Source: Granulicella sp. (GTDB lineage Bacteria > Acidobacteriota > Terriglobia > Terriglobales > Acidobacteriaceae). Taken from it: 54,193 bases of DNA. Position numbers and translations under genes: made by a program. The notes under the pieces are model-generated. The model saw only the letters and a program-made list of their open reading frames with translations. It was not told the DNA's origin and did not search any database. Where the stretch lies: assembly GCA_025357875.1 (NCBI GenBank), contig JANYLK010000063.1, positions 1 through 54,193 of the forward strand, written 5' to 3'. Positions 8,255-17,540 of the stretch are shown here, piece by piece. Each line of letters begins with the position of its first letter. Within the stretch, counting starts at the first letter, position 1.

Positions 8255-10498
8255 CTACAGACTTCGCCCCAGCGCCTCAATTAGCGCATCCACACTCTCC
8301 ACCGGCGGCTGGCACGTATGCCCGCTACACAGCACCGCAAAGCTGCCCTCGGTATTGGAATTAAGTCGTGGCAACGTCGTCGCCAGTATGGGCGGGAGCG
8401 TTGCAAGCTGCGACCGCTCAAACCGCACCACTCTTTTATTCACTGCATACCGCGCCAGTGCGGCTTTCTCCAGCGCGGCGGCGTTTTCATCGTCGCCGAT
8501 CACGCACACCTGCACCGGCTCGCGAACCATCCGCTGCAGAGCCAACGCATAAGTTGCGGCGTACAAGCCAAAGTGTTCGACGACTCCCGCAAAAGTTTCC
8601 AGCGTCTCTTGTGCCTTCTCAGCATAATCAAGCCGCCCATTCAACTCGCCTAAACGCATTAGCAGAGTCGCCGCAATCGGATTTCCTGCTGGTGTCGGCG
8701 AGTCCTGCAACGGCTTCCTCCTCGTCACTAGCGCACCCAGCCTGCGCTCGCCGTCCGCCACCTTTTCCGTATCGAAGAATGCTCCGCCATCTGAATCGAA
8801 GAACCGTTCCAGCGCGCTCTCCATCAACTCCGTCGCAGACTGGTAGTACCGAATCTCGCCGGTCGACTCCCACGCATCCAGCGCCGCGTGTCCAAGGAAC
8901 ACGTAATCATCGAGCACGCCCGCCACTCTTAATTTGTCATTCCGCTTGTCATCTTCCTCCCACTGCTCGCCATATGCCACCACATGCGCGAGCCCATTCT
9001 GCGCGCCGCCCCATGCCACATCCAGCACCCGGTCCAGCGACTTTAGTGCAAACGTCCGCACTTCCGGCATCGCTAACGCACGGCCAGCCTCAAGATATGC
9101 CGAGATGCACATCGCATTCCATCCAACATAGATCGTCTTATCCACGTAAGGCGTAGGCCGCGCCAGCCGCGCTGCATACAATTTTCGTTTTGCCGAATCC
9201 AGCAGCTCTTGCGCCTCTTCCAGGCTCACGCCGGCCTTGCGCGCAACCGCATCCAGCCTCCGTTTTACGTGAAGTACATTCTTCGCCACATTGTGCTGCA
9301 TGTCGCCAATCTCACCGATGTCGTAGTACACGGATGCAATCGCGAGTTCCTCCGCGGTCAGCACCTCGGCCGCCTCATCCCAGGTCCAGGTGAAATGATC
9401 GCCATCGTCGTCCAGTGAAAAATCCGCGTCCTGCGATGCATAGAACCCGCCCAGTTCGCGGTCGCTCAGCCACTCATCCATCCAGCGAATCATGTCCCGC
9501 GCAACCGCCGCGAACTTCTCTTCGCCGAACGCCAGATACGCATGCACGTAGTTCTTCAAAAGCTCGCTATTGTCGTATGCCATTTTTTCGAAATGAGGCA
9601 CAAGCCAGTGTTCATCCACCGAATACCGATGGAACCCACCCGCCAGATGATCGTAGGTTCCGCCCTGCGCCATCTTGTCCAGCGTCAGCATCATCGCGCG
9701 CTTGGCCGCTTCGGGCACAGTCAACGCAGCCTGCCCAGTTAGCTTCACAGTGGTAGTCGCGGCGCGCGATGCCACATCGATCAACAGATCGACAGCACTC
9801 GAATGCGGAAATTTTGGCTGCCCACCAAACCCGCCGTGCCGCATGTCTACGCTCTTCAGCGCAGACATCACCATCTTCTCAACCAACTCCGGCCCAGGAT
9901 TCCCCGCGCGTCCGGAGAACGACTCGTTATGCTCGATCGCATCCATAACGCTGCCGGCCGACTCATTCACCTCGGTTCGCCGATTCAAAAAAGCCTCTGC
10001 CATTGTCAGCAGTACGCGCTGGAAACTTGGCCTCCCATGCCTGTCTTCCGGCGGGAAATAGGTCCCACCAAAATACGGCTTTCCCTCGGGCGTAAGAAAC
10101 GCCGTCAGTGGCCACCCACCCTGCCCGCTGATCGCCGACACCGCCGCCTGGTAACGAGCATCCACATCCGGACGCTCGTCCCGATCCACCTTAATTGCAA
10201 CAAAATTTTCATTGATGATCCGCGCCGTCGCATCGTCTTCATACGATTCGCGATCCATTACATGGCACCAGTGGCACCAGACCGCCCCGATATCCAGCAG
10301 GATGGGCTTGTCTTCCTTTAGCGCACGATCGAACGCAGCCTCGCCCCACGCCATCCAGTCCACGGGCTGATGGATCGCCGAACGCAGGTAGCCCGATGCC
10401 GCACTTGCCAGCGCGTTGGGCCGTCCATTTTCCATGCCATCCGCACTGTAGTCCTGTTGCACGCTCGCTGTTTGCCCACTGCTTTGCGTTTCATTCAT
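8255..10498 (-). CDS. Thioredoxin domain-containing protein, DUF255 (YyaL-like)
   Basis: A 747-residue protein of the YyaL / spermatogenesis-associated 20 family: an N-terminal thioredoxin fold (DUF255) followed by a long alpha/alpha-barrel like that of six-hairpin glycosidases. The thioredoxin motif is WCHWC in ILLDIGAVWCHWCHVMDRES, with SGQGGWPLTAFLTPEGKPYF nearby. The barrel contains HYDHL-like GGTYDHLAGGFHRYSVDEHW and PHFEKMAYDNS, both family hallmarks. The family function is not settled. The ATG at 10498 was chosen over a TTG further upstream; the ribosome site is weak. It converges with the MscS gene. Confidence 0.9.
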   Translation of the reverse strand: MNETQSSGQTASVQQDYSADGMENGRPNALASAASGYLRSAIHQPVDWMAWGEAAFDRALKEDKPILLDIGAVWCHWCHVMDRESYEDDATARIINENFVAIKVDRDERPDVDARYQAAVSAISGQGGWPLTAFLTPEGKPYFGGTYFPPEDRHGRPSFQRVLLTMAEAFLNRRTEVNESAGSVMDAIEHNESFSGRAGNPGPELVEKMVMSALKSVDMRHGGFGGQPKFPHSSAVDLLIDVASRAATTTVKLTGQAALTVPEAAKRAMMLTLDKMAQGGTYDHLAGGFHRYSVDEHWLVPHFEKMAYDNSELLKNYVHAYLAFGEEKFAAVARDMIRWMDEWLSDRELGGFYASQDADFSLDDDGDHFTWTWDEAAEVLTAEELAIASVYYDIGEIGDMQHNVAKNVLHVKRRLDAVARKAGVSLEEAQELLDSAKRKLYAARLARPTPYVDKTIYVGWNAMCISAYLEAGRALAMPEVRTFALKSLDRVLDVAWGGAQNGLAHVVAYGEQWEEDDKRNDKLRVAGVLDDYVFLGHAALDAWESTGEIRYYQSATELMESALERFFDSDGGAFFDTEKVADGERRLGALVTRRKPLQDSPTPAGNPIAATLLMRLGELNGRLDYAEKAQETLETFAGVVEHFGLYAATYALALQRMVREPVQVCVIGDDENAAALEKAALARYAVNKRVVRFERSQLATLPPILATTLPRLNSNTEGSFAVLCSGHTCQPPVESVDALIEALGRSL

Positions 10499-10648
10499 AC
10501 GTTCCGCGATTCCCCGGGGTCCCCTGCTCAACTGGCTGCAAAGTTTTGCAGACCTAGCGAAAGTTTAGTCTTCCCCAACCAATCGCCAATACAACTCAAG
10601 TTCTATCCCCAAAGCCCATGGGTCACAGGTCGGTGATACGGCACAATC

Positions 10649-10692
10649 CGGGTGCCAAATGTTCGACACCATCCCATCGCATCGGCGATGGG
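10649..10692 (+). repeat. Possible diverged CCGGGTGCC hairpin repeat (family A)
   Basis: The segment begins CCGGGTGCC like the copies at 13652 and 30851, and ends in a perfect 8-bp hairpin CCCATCGC-ATCG-GCGATGGG (10673-10692). An extra stretch of about 16 bases separates the two parts, so membership is uncertain. It lies between the DUF255 and TolC-like genes. Confidence 0.4.
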
Positions 10693-10780
10693 AATTTAGG
10701 GACTGCCAACCGGCCGAAAGCTAAAGTTGGACATTTATTAAAGCCATCCAACTAGCACTAAATATTGCACATTTACCCTT

Positions 10781-12886
10781 CTACTGTACCGGAGCAGGCC
10801 CAACGGAAATAGGTCTGGGGGGAGTCGGAGCGGTTGGAGCGGTCAGCCCTGGAATCAACGGGGCAGTGGTAATTGCTCCCGAGGCCGCGTCAACGATGCT
10901 GACCCCATAGCGGTCCAGCGTCTTCGACAGTAGCTGCAGCAGAGCTGCACGGTCCTTCGCAAACGCTGCCGTCGCCGAGATCAAAGAGTTCTCCGAAACC
11001 GCCAGATTCCTTTGTTGTTGCAGCACGAACGCCGACGTCGAAGCCCCCAGCTTGAACTTCTTTTGCTCCGCATCGAGCGACTGTGCCGCATACTCGCGCC
11101 CCGCCTGAGCCGCACTCAGCTGCGCGCGGTCATTGGTCAATGCATATTGCCCATTGATGACCTGGATCCGGATCTGCGTATAAAGTTGCTGCAACCGCAT
11201 CTGCGTCTGCCGATACTCCATCTGTGACCGAGCCTGGTCTGCCTGCGCCACCCGGTTGCGAAGCGGAATATTGATATTCACACCAGCCGCATAGTCCGGG
11301 TAGGCTCCTTTAAACAGGTTCGACAGCGCCCCGCCATATCCACTGGGAATTGTGCTCACTGGCGCCGCACATGGGGGACTGAAGCAGATTTGAGTCGCAC
11401 CTGAATTCAGCGGCCCTGCGACCGAGCTCGTTCCGTAGAATGCGAACGCATCGACCGTCGGCAATAGACCATTCTTCTCAGCCTTGATCGTGATCTCGTT
11501 ATTCTTCATGCTCAGCGCAGCTTGCTCTATCTGCGGATTGTTCACAAACGCCTGCTGCACCAGATCTTCAACCTTCATGTCTTCTTCAGGCAGCCGGTCT
11601 AGACCTACCCGGTCGGTCGGAACCACGGGCGCATTGGTCAACGCCGGATCTTCCAGGTTGCGCGCGATCGCCTGCTTCATAATCAATTGCTGATACTCCA
11701 GATTCGATTGCGATGCAACCAGCGCCTGCTTGTCCGTCGCAACGACCGAATCTGAATTCACCACATCCAGCGGCGCGAGGGTGCCAATCTGCAACTGCCT
11801 GCGATTATCCGAGGTCAGCTGAGACGATTGAGCCAGCGCGCGTTCCTTCGCCTGCTCGTCCTCGTACGCGCTTACCAGGCCCCAGTAAATGTTCTCCACC
11901 TGGTTCACGGTGTATAACAACTGCTGCCGGAACGCCGAGTCGGTAATCCTGCGATTGTTTTTCGCCTGCACGATGAACCGCCCGTTGATCCCGGGTCCAA
12001 ATCCCTGCAGCAGATGCTGTGTAATCTGCGCACGAATCGTCGTATTCAATAGCGGCGAGTAGGTGCTGAATGCATTGGTCGTGCTCTGGCGCGAGTTGTT
12101 GAACGTCACGCCCAGTTGCGTGCCGGTGAGGAAACCCTGCTGGTACCCAAAGTTGCTGCTAAATGTATTGGTCGTCGCACCCAGCGCAAAAGGGCTGGTC
12201 TGCTGCGACGTCGACCGCTCAAACTGGGTCGTTCCCGTCAGATAAGGATCCAGATTCTCCGGTGCCGGCCCGCCGCCGTTGGTGCTCAACACCAGTCCAT
12301 TCGCGCCTGCACCGCCGCCGCCAGAGCCACTCGAAGTTCCACCTGGTCCACCGCCGCCCGTCACTGTCGATCCCGACCCGCCCAGCGTATCCGTCACCAA
12401 CCCAGTCGAGACCCCACGCAGACCTGCGCCCGCCTTCGACCTCAAAATGTCCGTGTCCGCAATGTCCAGGTTGATCCGCGCAATCGCAATGTCGAAGTTA
12501 TTCTCAAGCGCCAGCAATACGGCATCCGACAGGCTCAGATAAATCTTTCCATCACGCACCAAAGAATCCAGTCTCGGCGTATTTCCAAGCCGCGACACGG
12601 GCACGTCTGTCGGCCTGTACAGATCCAATGGATTCGGCAGGAAGGAATGGAGATGGGTGTAGTCCTTTGCGGTATCCCGCAGATAAAGCGGCTCAGTCAA
12701 CTTCGGCGCCGGTGTCGCGGGCAGCATGTTCTGGTCCACTCCGGTTACCGGCTGTGTCGTCGGCTGCGTGGGGCTGGTCTGCGCCGCGCCACCTAATGTT
12801 GCCGCCTGCCCCATCGCCGGCTGCATGCTAATGCTCATCAAAAGCAGCGCGATCGCCGCCGTAGCCTGCATATCCCTAAGTCTCAC
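10781..12886 (-). CDS. TolC-family outer membrane efflux protein
   Basis: A 701-residue outer membrane factor, longer than E. coli TolC (about 490). The N-terminus VRLRDMQATAAIALLLMSIS is a signal peptide. The family pattern of paired helical-hairpin repeats is visible: ALENNFDIAIARINLDIADT near the N-terminus, and the second repeat QAFVNNPQIEQAALSMKNNE later, followed by AGVNINIPLRNRVAQADQAR. A Gly/Ser-rich insert (about 12280-12390 in DNA) and a Pro-rich tail account for extra length. The GTG at 12886 was chosen because GGAG lies 9 bases upstream; the ATG at 12871 has no room for one. No RND or ABC pump partner lies beside it, so the pump it serves is unknown. Confidence 0.88.
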   Translation of the reverse strand: MRLRDMQATAAIALLLMSISMQPAMGQAATLGGAAQTSPTQPTTQPVTGVDQNMLPATPAPKLTEPLYLRDTAKDYTHLHSFLPNPLDLYRPTDVPVSRLGNTPRLDSLVRDGKIYLSLSDAVLLALENNFDIAIARINLDIADTDILRSKAGAGLRGVSTGLVTDTLGGSGSTVTGGGGPGGTSSGSGGGGAGANGLVLSTNGGGPAPENLDPYLTGTTQFERSTSQQTSPFALGATTNTFSSNFGYQQGFLTGTQLGVTFNNSRQSTTNAFSTYSPLLNTTIRAQITQHLLQGFGPGINGRFIVQAKNNRRITDSAFRQQLLYTVNQVENIYWGLVSAYEDEQAKERALAQSSQLTSDNRRQLQIGTLAPLDVVNSDSVVATDKQALVASQSNLEYQQLIMKQAIARNLEDPALTNAPVVPTDRVGLDRLPEEDMKVEDLVQQAFVNNPQIEQAALSMKNNEITIKAEKNGLLPTVDAFAFYGTSSVAGPLNSGATQICFSPPCAAPVSTIPSGYGGALSNLFKGAYPDYAAGVNINIPLRNRVAQADQARSQMEYRQTQMRLQQLYTQIRIQVINGQYALTNDRAQLSAAQAGREYAAQSLDAEQKKFKLGASTSAFVLQQQRNLAVSENSLISATAAFAKDRAALLQLLSKTLDRYGVSIVDAASGAITTAPLIPGLTAPTAPTPPRPISVGPAPVQ

Positions 12887-13259
12887 TTGTTTGATCTCCA
12901 GCACTTCCTCGGAACGCCACACGAACGGCACACTCCGACTACATCCTTGTCATACCGTGCGCTTGCCGCTGAGCGTTTATATTAAGACGTCTGTCAGCCG
13001 TTGAGCGATTCTTAAACGAACAAAGGAAAGCCAGCAGCACTATCCCATATCCCGGCCATGCACATCGCCGCATACACTACTACGAACGCGGACCCAGCTT
13101 CGTTCCAGTTACAGGAAATTAGTGGCTGGCTGCCGCTTATCTAAGCCGCGTTGCGAAGGCCAAGTATATCAAGCCGCAGATCGATAGCAGACCGCTTTCA
13201 ACCAACAACCAGCAATCGACGACCAACAACCCGCTCCGTGATACCGTGCAAAGCAAAGC
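12887..13259. other. Intergenic control region between tolC-like gene and truA
   Basis: About 370 bases between divergent genes with no supported coding sequence. Around 13199-13235 the unit ACCAACAACC occurs twice within a loosely repetitive stretch reminiscent of the heptamer arrays elsewhere. No clear promoter hexamers could be assigned for either side. Confidence 0.5.
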
Positions 13260-14282
13260 ATGACCCAATGGAAGCTCACGCTCGCCTACGACGGCACCCC
13301 ATTCCGGGGGTGGCAGATCCAGCCCGACCTTCCGACCGTCCAGGGTCTGCTGGCCGACGCCATCCACCGCACGGTAGGCGAGCGCGTCCTTCCGCAAGGT
13401 TCCGGCCGCACCGACGCCGGCGTCCACGCCCTCGGTCAGGTAGCCTCCTTTGCGCTCGCAGCACCGATTCCCGCCGCCAATCTCCACATTGCGCTCAACC
13501 GCTGCCTTCCACCCAGCATCCGCGTCCTCGAGGCGCAGATCGTTTCGTCGGACTTCCACGCACGCCACAGCGCACTACGCAAAACCTACGAATACCGAAT
13601 CTTCTCGCTCAAGCCCGCCCTATATCCGCGTTCCGACACCGACGACACAGCCCGGGTGCCCCATCCATCGCAGTCTCCTCGCGATGGGTGGGAGGTAAAC
13701 CATTCACCCACTGCCGACCCCATTTGCCCTCCCGTCCTCGCCCCATACGTCTGGCCCTGTCCCTGGCCCCTCGACCTCGCCGCTCTTAGCCAAGCCGCAG
13801 CCCACGTCCTCGGAACCCACGACTTCACCACCTTCGCCGCCTCTGACCCCGACCTCGCCACCCGCACCCAAACCTCGCACCGCTCCTCAACCGTTTACAA
13901 GCCTTCTCAAACCATCCACGAGGCTTGTCATTCTGAGCGCAGCCCATCACAGAGGTATCATTCTGAGGCCAGCGAAAAATCCCAACATTTAGCCCGCGAA
14001 TTCAAACAACCCGTCCGCCCCAACACTCGCAGCATCACCCACTCCGCATGGCACACTCAGGACGGACTTCTTATCTACCGGGTCACCGCCACCGGCTTCC
14101 TCCACCACATGGTCCGCAATCTAGTCGGAACCTTTGTCCAGTGTGGTGCCCGCCGCCTCGCGCCCGACTCCATTCCCAACTTGCTCGCCGCCGGCGACCG
14201 ATCCTCCGCCGGCCCAACCGCTCCACCGACAGGCCTCTTCCTCGTCAACGTCGAATATCCCGATCTCGAACCTAGCACCTAG
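13260..14282 (+). CDS. truA: tRNA pseudouridine synthase A with repeat-derived insertions
   Basis: TruA isomerises uridines 38-40 of the tRNA anticodon stem to pseudouridine. The N-terminal half is canonical: TLAYDGTPFRGWQIQP, the catalytic Asp in GSGRTDAGVHALGQVA, and FHARHSALRKTYEYRIF. The C-terminal half keeps TGFLHHMVRNLVGTF. At 340 residues it is some 70 longer than E. coli TruA. The excess falls in two places that coincide with dispersed DNA repeats: a family A hairpin (13652-13700) and a family B double copy (13926-13988). The stop codon itself lies in a heptamer array (14265-14288). The frame is unbroken and the core motifs are intact, so the enzyme is probably functional. The M20 peptidase starts 10 bases after it. 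Confidence 0.93.
   Translation: MTQWKLTLAYDGTPFRGWQIQPDLPTVQGLLADAIHRTVGERVLPQGSGRTDAGVHALGQVASFALAAPIPAANLHIALNRCLPPSIRVLEAQIVSSDFHARHSALRKTYEYRIFSLKPALYPRSDTDDTARVPHPSQSPRDGWEVNHSPTADPICPPVLAPYVWPCPWPLDLAALSQAAAHVLGTHDFTTFAASDPDLATRTQTSHRSSTVYKPSQTIHEACHSERSPSQRYHSEASEKSQHLAREFKQPVRPNTRSITHSAWHTQDGLLIYRVTATGFLHHMVRNLVGTFVQCGARRLAPDSIPNLLAAGDRSSAGPTAPPTGLFLVNVEYPDLEPST
13652..13700 (+). repeat. CCGGGTGCCCCATCC hairpin repeat (family A) inside truA
   Basis: It begins CCGGGTGCCCCATCC and folds as CCCATCCATCGC paired with GCGATGGGTGGG (11 of 12 pairs plus one G-T). It matches the intergenic copy at 30851 in the lead and tail but has a different stem sequence. Within truA it encodes part of an insertion absent from ordinary TruA. 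Confidence 0.75.
13926..13988 (+). repeat. TCATTCTG repeat (family B), double copy inside truA
   Basis: Two neighbouring copies: TGTCATTCTGAGCGCAG at 13926 and TATCATTCTGAGGCCAGCG at 13955. Translated in the truA frame they give CHSERSPSQRYHSEASEK, the typical peptide of this repeat family. They lie within the second insertion of TruA. Confidence 0.75.
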
Positions 14283-14288
14283 AACCTG
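14265..14288 (+). repeat. Heptamer array (family C) at the truA stop
   Basis: Three tandem heptamers TCGAACC, TAGCACC, TAGAACC. The third supplies the TAG stop codon of truA, so the last residues of TruA (LEPST) are repeat-encoded. Confidence 0.6.
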
Positions 14289-14292
14289 ACAA

Positions 14293-15558
14293 ATGACCCA
14301 CACCGCCCAACTCCGCATTGCTCGCCTGGCCGCCAATCCCGCGGTGCATCGCGCGTTCCACTGGCTGCACCTGCATCAACCGCAACTTCGCCGCTGGCAT
14401 CTCGAAATTCTTCGCATCCCGGCCCCACCTTTTGGCGAGCAGGCCCGCGCCGCCTGGTTCCTCGAGCGCTTCCAGCAACTAGGCCTGGCCGATCCTCACA
14501 TCGACGACGCCGGTAACGTTCTCGCCGAACTGCCGGCCGCTTCTCGAACCTCGAACCGCGAACCGCGAACCGCTCCCCTCATCCTTCTCTCCGCTCACCT
14601 CGATACCGTCTTTCCCTCCACAACACCCACCGATCCCACTGAAATAGATACCCGCATCCTCGCCCCCGGCGCCTGCGATAACGCCGCCGGCCTCTCCGGA
14701 CTTCTCGGCCTCGCCGCCGCCTTCCGGCATGCTCAACTCCTCCCTGCCGTTCCCATTCTTTTTGCCGCCAATGTAGGCGAAGAGGGCGAGGGCGATCTCC
14801 GCGGCATGCGTCACCTCTTCACCCAAAGCCCATACGCTAACCGCATCGCCGCAGCCATCGCGCTCGAAGGCGGAGGTGCTTCCGGCGTAGTAACTTGCGC
14901 CCTCGCCAGCCGTAGATTCCGCGTCACCGTGACCGGCCCCGGAGGTCATTCCTGGAACAACGCCGGCGCTCCCAATCCAATCCTCATACTCGCCCGCGCC
15001 CTGTTGTCGCTCGAATCACTGGACCTGCCGCATGCCAATCCCCGCACCACACTGAACATCGGTCAGATCTCCGGCGGGACCTCCGTCAACTCAATCCCCG
15101 AATCCGCATCCGCCTCGATCGACCTGCGCTCCACCGACGCGACCCTGCTCCACGAAGCCGAAATAGCTCTGCGCCAATCCCTAGAGCAATGGGTCATCGA
15201 TGCTCCAACACCTGCAGCCCGAAGTAAACCTTCCGCAGCCCCACCTACTCTGACCATCGAAACTATTGGCGACCGCCCAGCAGGCGCTCTCGCCGACGAA
15301 GCACCTCTCCTCGTCACCCTTCGCGCCGTAGACCGCCATCTCAATCTGCGTACCGAACCCGGCCTCGGATCAACCGACGCCAACATTCCTCTCTCGCTCG
15401 GCGTTCCCGCAATCGCCATCGGCGCTGGGGGTCTGGGCGGCGGCATTCACACCCTGCAGGAGTGGTACGACCCGACCGGCCGCAACCCCGCGCTGCGCCG
15501 CATCCTCCTCACCCTGCTCGACACCGCCCAACTCGCGGCTCAGAACACTACTCTGTGA
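14293..15558 (+). CDS. M20-family metallopeptidase
   Basis: A 421-residue dinuclear zinc peptidase/deacylase with a dimerisation domain inserted in the catalytic domain. Metal ligands are visible in LLSAHLDTVFP (His, then catalytic Asp), ACDNAAGLSG (bridging Asp before Asn), NVGEEGEGDLRG (general base and ligand Glu) and the late AGGLGGGIHTLQEW (His). RFRVTVTGPGGHSWNN starts the dimerisation domain. It is closest to tripeptidase-like members; the substrate is unknown. There is no signal peptide, so it is probably cytoplasmic. It follows truA by 10 bases and is likely cotranscribed. Residues near 86-97 (SRTSNREPRT) are encoded by a heptamer array. Confidence 0.88.
   Translation: MTHTAQLRIARLAANPAVHRAFHWLHLHQPQLRRWHLEILRIPAPPFGEQARAAWFLERFQQLGLADPHIDDAGNVLAELPAASRTSNREPRTAPLILLSAHLDTVFPSTTPTDPTEIDTRILAPGACDNAAGLSGLLGLAAAFRHAQLLPAVPILFAANVGEEGEGDLRGMRHLFTQSPYANRIAAAIALEGGGASGVVTCALASRRFRVTVTGPGGHSWNNAGAPNPILILARALLSLESLDLPHANPRTTLNIGQISGGTSVNSIPESASASIDLRSTDATLLHEAEIALRQSLEQWVIDAPTPAARSKPSAAPPTLTIETIGDRPAGALADEAPLLVTLRAVDRHLNLRTEPGLGSTDANIPLSLGVPAIAIGAGGLGGGIHTLQEWYDPTGRNPALRRILLTLLDTAQLAAQNTTL
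14543..14575 (+). repeat. Heptamer array (family C) inside the M20 peptidase gene
   Basis: Four tandem units TCGAACC, TCGAACC, GCGAACC, GCGAACC. Because 7 is not a multiple of 3, successive units are read in different frames, giving the peptide SRTSNREPRT between two conserved blocks (LAELPA and LILLSAHLDTV). Confidence 0.7.
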
Positions 15559-15600
15559 TCTCTTCTCCTCTGTGATTCATCCTTTCGCTACACTGCAAAC

Positions 15601-17352
15601 GTGAAACTTGTTATCGCACTCTTTTTCGCTACCACCGCAGCCTGTGCGCAACCGCCCGCGCCCGGAGCCCCCGACACCCTCTTCATCCATGGCAACATTC
15701 TCACCGGAGCCCACCTCAAGCCCTCCGACGCGTCCACGACTCCAGCCCGAGTGACCGCCATCGCCGTCGCACATGGCACGATCACCGCCGTCGGTACCGA
15801 CACCGAAATTCTTAAGCTCAGATCCACGCGGACAAAAGTCATCGACCTGCAGGGTGCCTTTGCCATGCCCGGCTTCAATGACGCTCACACTCACATGGGC
15901 AACGCGGGGCGCCAGCAACTTGCCATCGATCTCACCGGCGTCCACTCGCTCGCCGAGATGCAGCAGCGCATCCGGACCTTCGCCACCACCGCACCGGCAG
16001 ACGCCTGGCTCCTCGGCGGCGGCTGGGACCACACCATCTGGCCCGGCGCGCAACTGCCTACCCGCGCCGACATCGACCTCGTCACTGCCGGCCATCCTGC
16101 CATCTTCCGCCGCGTCGACGAGCACATGGCAATCGCCAACTCTGCCGCGCTCACAGCCGCCAGCATCTCGGCCGCCACCCCCGATCCTCCCGGAGCCAAG
16201 ATCGACCGCGACGGCTCTGGCAATCCCACCGGCGTCCTCCGTGAGGCTGCCGCCAACAATCTCGTCTTTGCCGAGGTCACGCCACCCACACCGCAGCAGC
16301 GCGAGCAGGCCCTCACCGCCGCCATGCAGGACGCCCTCGCCCACGGCGTAACCAGCGTGCAGGACAACTCCGACTGGGAGGACTTCCTCGCCTGGGAAGC
16401 ACTCGAACGCGCCGGCAAGCTGCACCTCCGCGTCGCCGAGTGGCTTGAATTCGACCAGCCTCTGGCGGTCCTTGAATCTCGTCGTGCCGGCCATCCGACA
16501 GATGATCCATTACTTCACATAACTATGCTCAAAGGATTCATGGACGGTTCTTTAGGCTCCCGCACTGCTGCCCTGGCGGATCCCTACGCCGACGATCCTG
16601 GCAACTCCGGCATACGCCGCTACGATAAGAAAACCCTCAACTCCTTGACCATCGAGCGGGCCGCGGCTGGCTTTCAAATCGGCTTCCACGCTATCGGCGA
16701 TCAAGCCAACACCATGGCCTTGGATGCGTTCGCCGTTTGGATGGGTAACACCCATGCGCCTTGCCCACCTCAACCCCCTACAAAGTTGTCGGATTTCGCC
16801 CGCCCGATCGAGCCATGCGGCGTTCCGTATCCGGCTTCTCGTCTCCGCATTGAACATGCCCAAGTTCTTCTCCCCACCGACTTTAATCGCTTCGCCCAAC
16901 TTGGCGTCATCGCCTCCATGCAGCCTTCGCACCTTCTCACTGACATGAACTGGGCCGCAGCTCGCCTCGGACCCGAGCGTGTCAAGTTTTCCTACGCGTG
17001 GCACTCAATGCTCTCGCACCACATCCAGTTGGCCTTCGGCACCGACTACCCCGTCGAATCCATCAATCCCTTCCGCGGTCTCTACGCCGCCATCACTCGC
17101 CAGAACGAAGCCGGCACCGCGACCTACCAGCCACAGGAGCGCATCACCCTTCCAGAGGCGATCTACGCTTACACCCAGGCCTCCGCCTTCGCCGAGTTCC
17201 GCGAACGCCTCAAGGGTCGCCTCGAACCTGGTTTCCTCACGGATTTCATCGTCCTCGACAGAGACATAACTACCGCAACACCGCAGCAACTTCTCCACAC
17301 CCGCGTCCAGCGCACCGTCGTCGACGGCGAAACCGTCTACATCGCGCCCTAA
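15601..17352 (+). CDS. Amidohydrolase family protein (YtcJ-like), exported
   Basis: A 583-residue metal-dependent amidohydrolase of the amidohydrolase-3 / YtcJ group. The N-terminus VKLVIALFFATTAACAQPP is a signal peptide, possibly a lipoprotein signal. Motifs: AMPGFNDAHTHMGNAG (HxH metal ligands), FRRVDEHMAIANSAAL, GFQIGFHAIGDQANTMALDA, LRIEHAQVL and the late FGTDYPVESINPFRGLYAAI, all typical of the group. GTG at 15601 is used because the signal peptide begins there. The substrate is not predictable; the group includes imide and amide hydrolases. It lies 42 bases after the M20 peptidase and may share its transcript. Confidence 0.9.
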   Translation: MKLVIALFFATTAACAQPPAPGAPDTLFIHGNILTGAHLKPSDASTTPARVTAIAVAHGTITAVGTDTEILKLRSTRTKVIDLQGAFAMPGFNDAHTHMGNAGRQQLAIDLTGVHSLAEMQQRIRTFATTAPADAWLLGGGWDHTIWPGAQLPTRADIDLVTAGHPAIFRRVDEHMAIANSAALTAASISAATPDPPGAKIDRDGSGNPTGVLREAAANNLVFAEVTPPTPQQREQALTAAMQDALAHGVTSVQDNSDWEDFLAWEALERAGKLHLRVAEWLEFDQPLAVLESRRAGHPTDDPLLHITMLKGFMDGSLGSRTAALADPYADDPGNSGIRRYDKKTLNSLTIERAAAGFQIGFHAIGDQANTMALDAFAVWMGNTHAPCPPQPPTKLSDFARPIEPCGVPYPASRLRIEHAQVLLPTDFNRFAQLGVIASMQPSHLLTDMNWAAARLGPERVKFSYAWHSMLSHHIQLAFGTDYPVESINPFRGLYAAITRQNEAGTATYQPQERITLPEAIYAYTQASAFAEFRERLKGRLEPGFLTDFIVLDRDITTATPQQLLHTRVQRTVVDGETVYIAP

Positions 17353-17540
17353 TACCGAATCCTGTCCGGAGTCGGACCGCGCTACAGTTCCGGACTCCTT
17401 TTCCCGATTCCGGCGTCTAACCGATTTATTAGTGTGGTCAAACACCCAACATTCCCGACGCAGTTCACCGACTATACTCGACCTTAGCAACCAAGCTTTC
17501 ACGGCTGTATTCAGGCTGAACCCGGATACCGCAAGTACGA

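Noticed and set aside
8935..8960. TCATTCCG-like sequence inside the DUF255 gene (peptide KRNDKLR)
   Set aside because: Similar to the tlyA repeats but too short and imperfect to separate from chance.
10673..10692. 8-bp hairpin as terminator of the TolC-like gene
   Set aside because: No T-run on either strand and it is some 90 bases past the stop; more likely part of a repeat.
15577..16494. Minus-strand open frame of 305 codons
   Set aside because: It lies fully antisense to the amidohydrolase gene, is Gly/Val/Asp-rich as expected from GC-rich antisense frames, and has no motifs.
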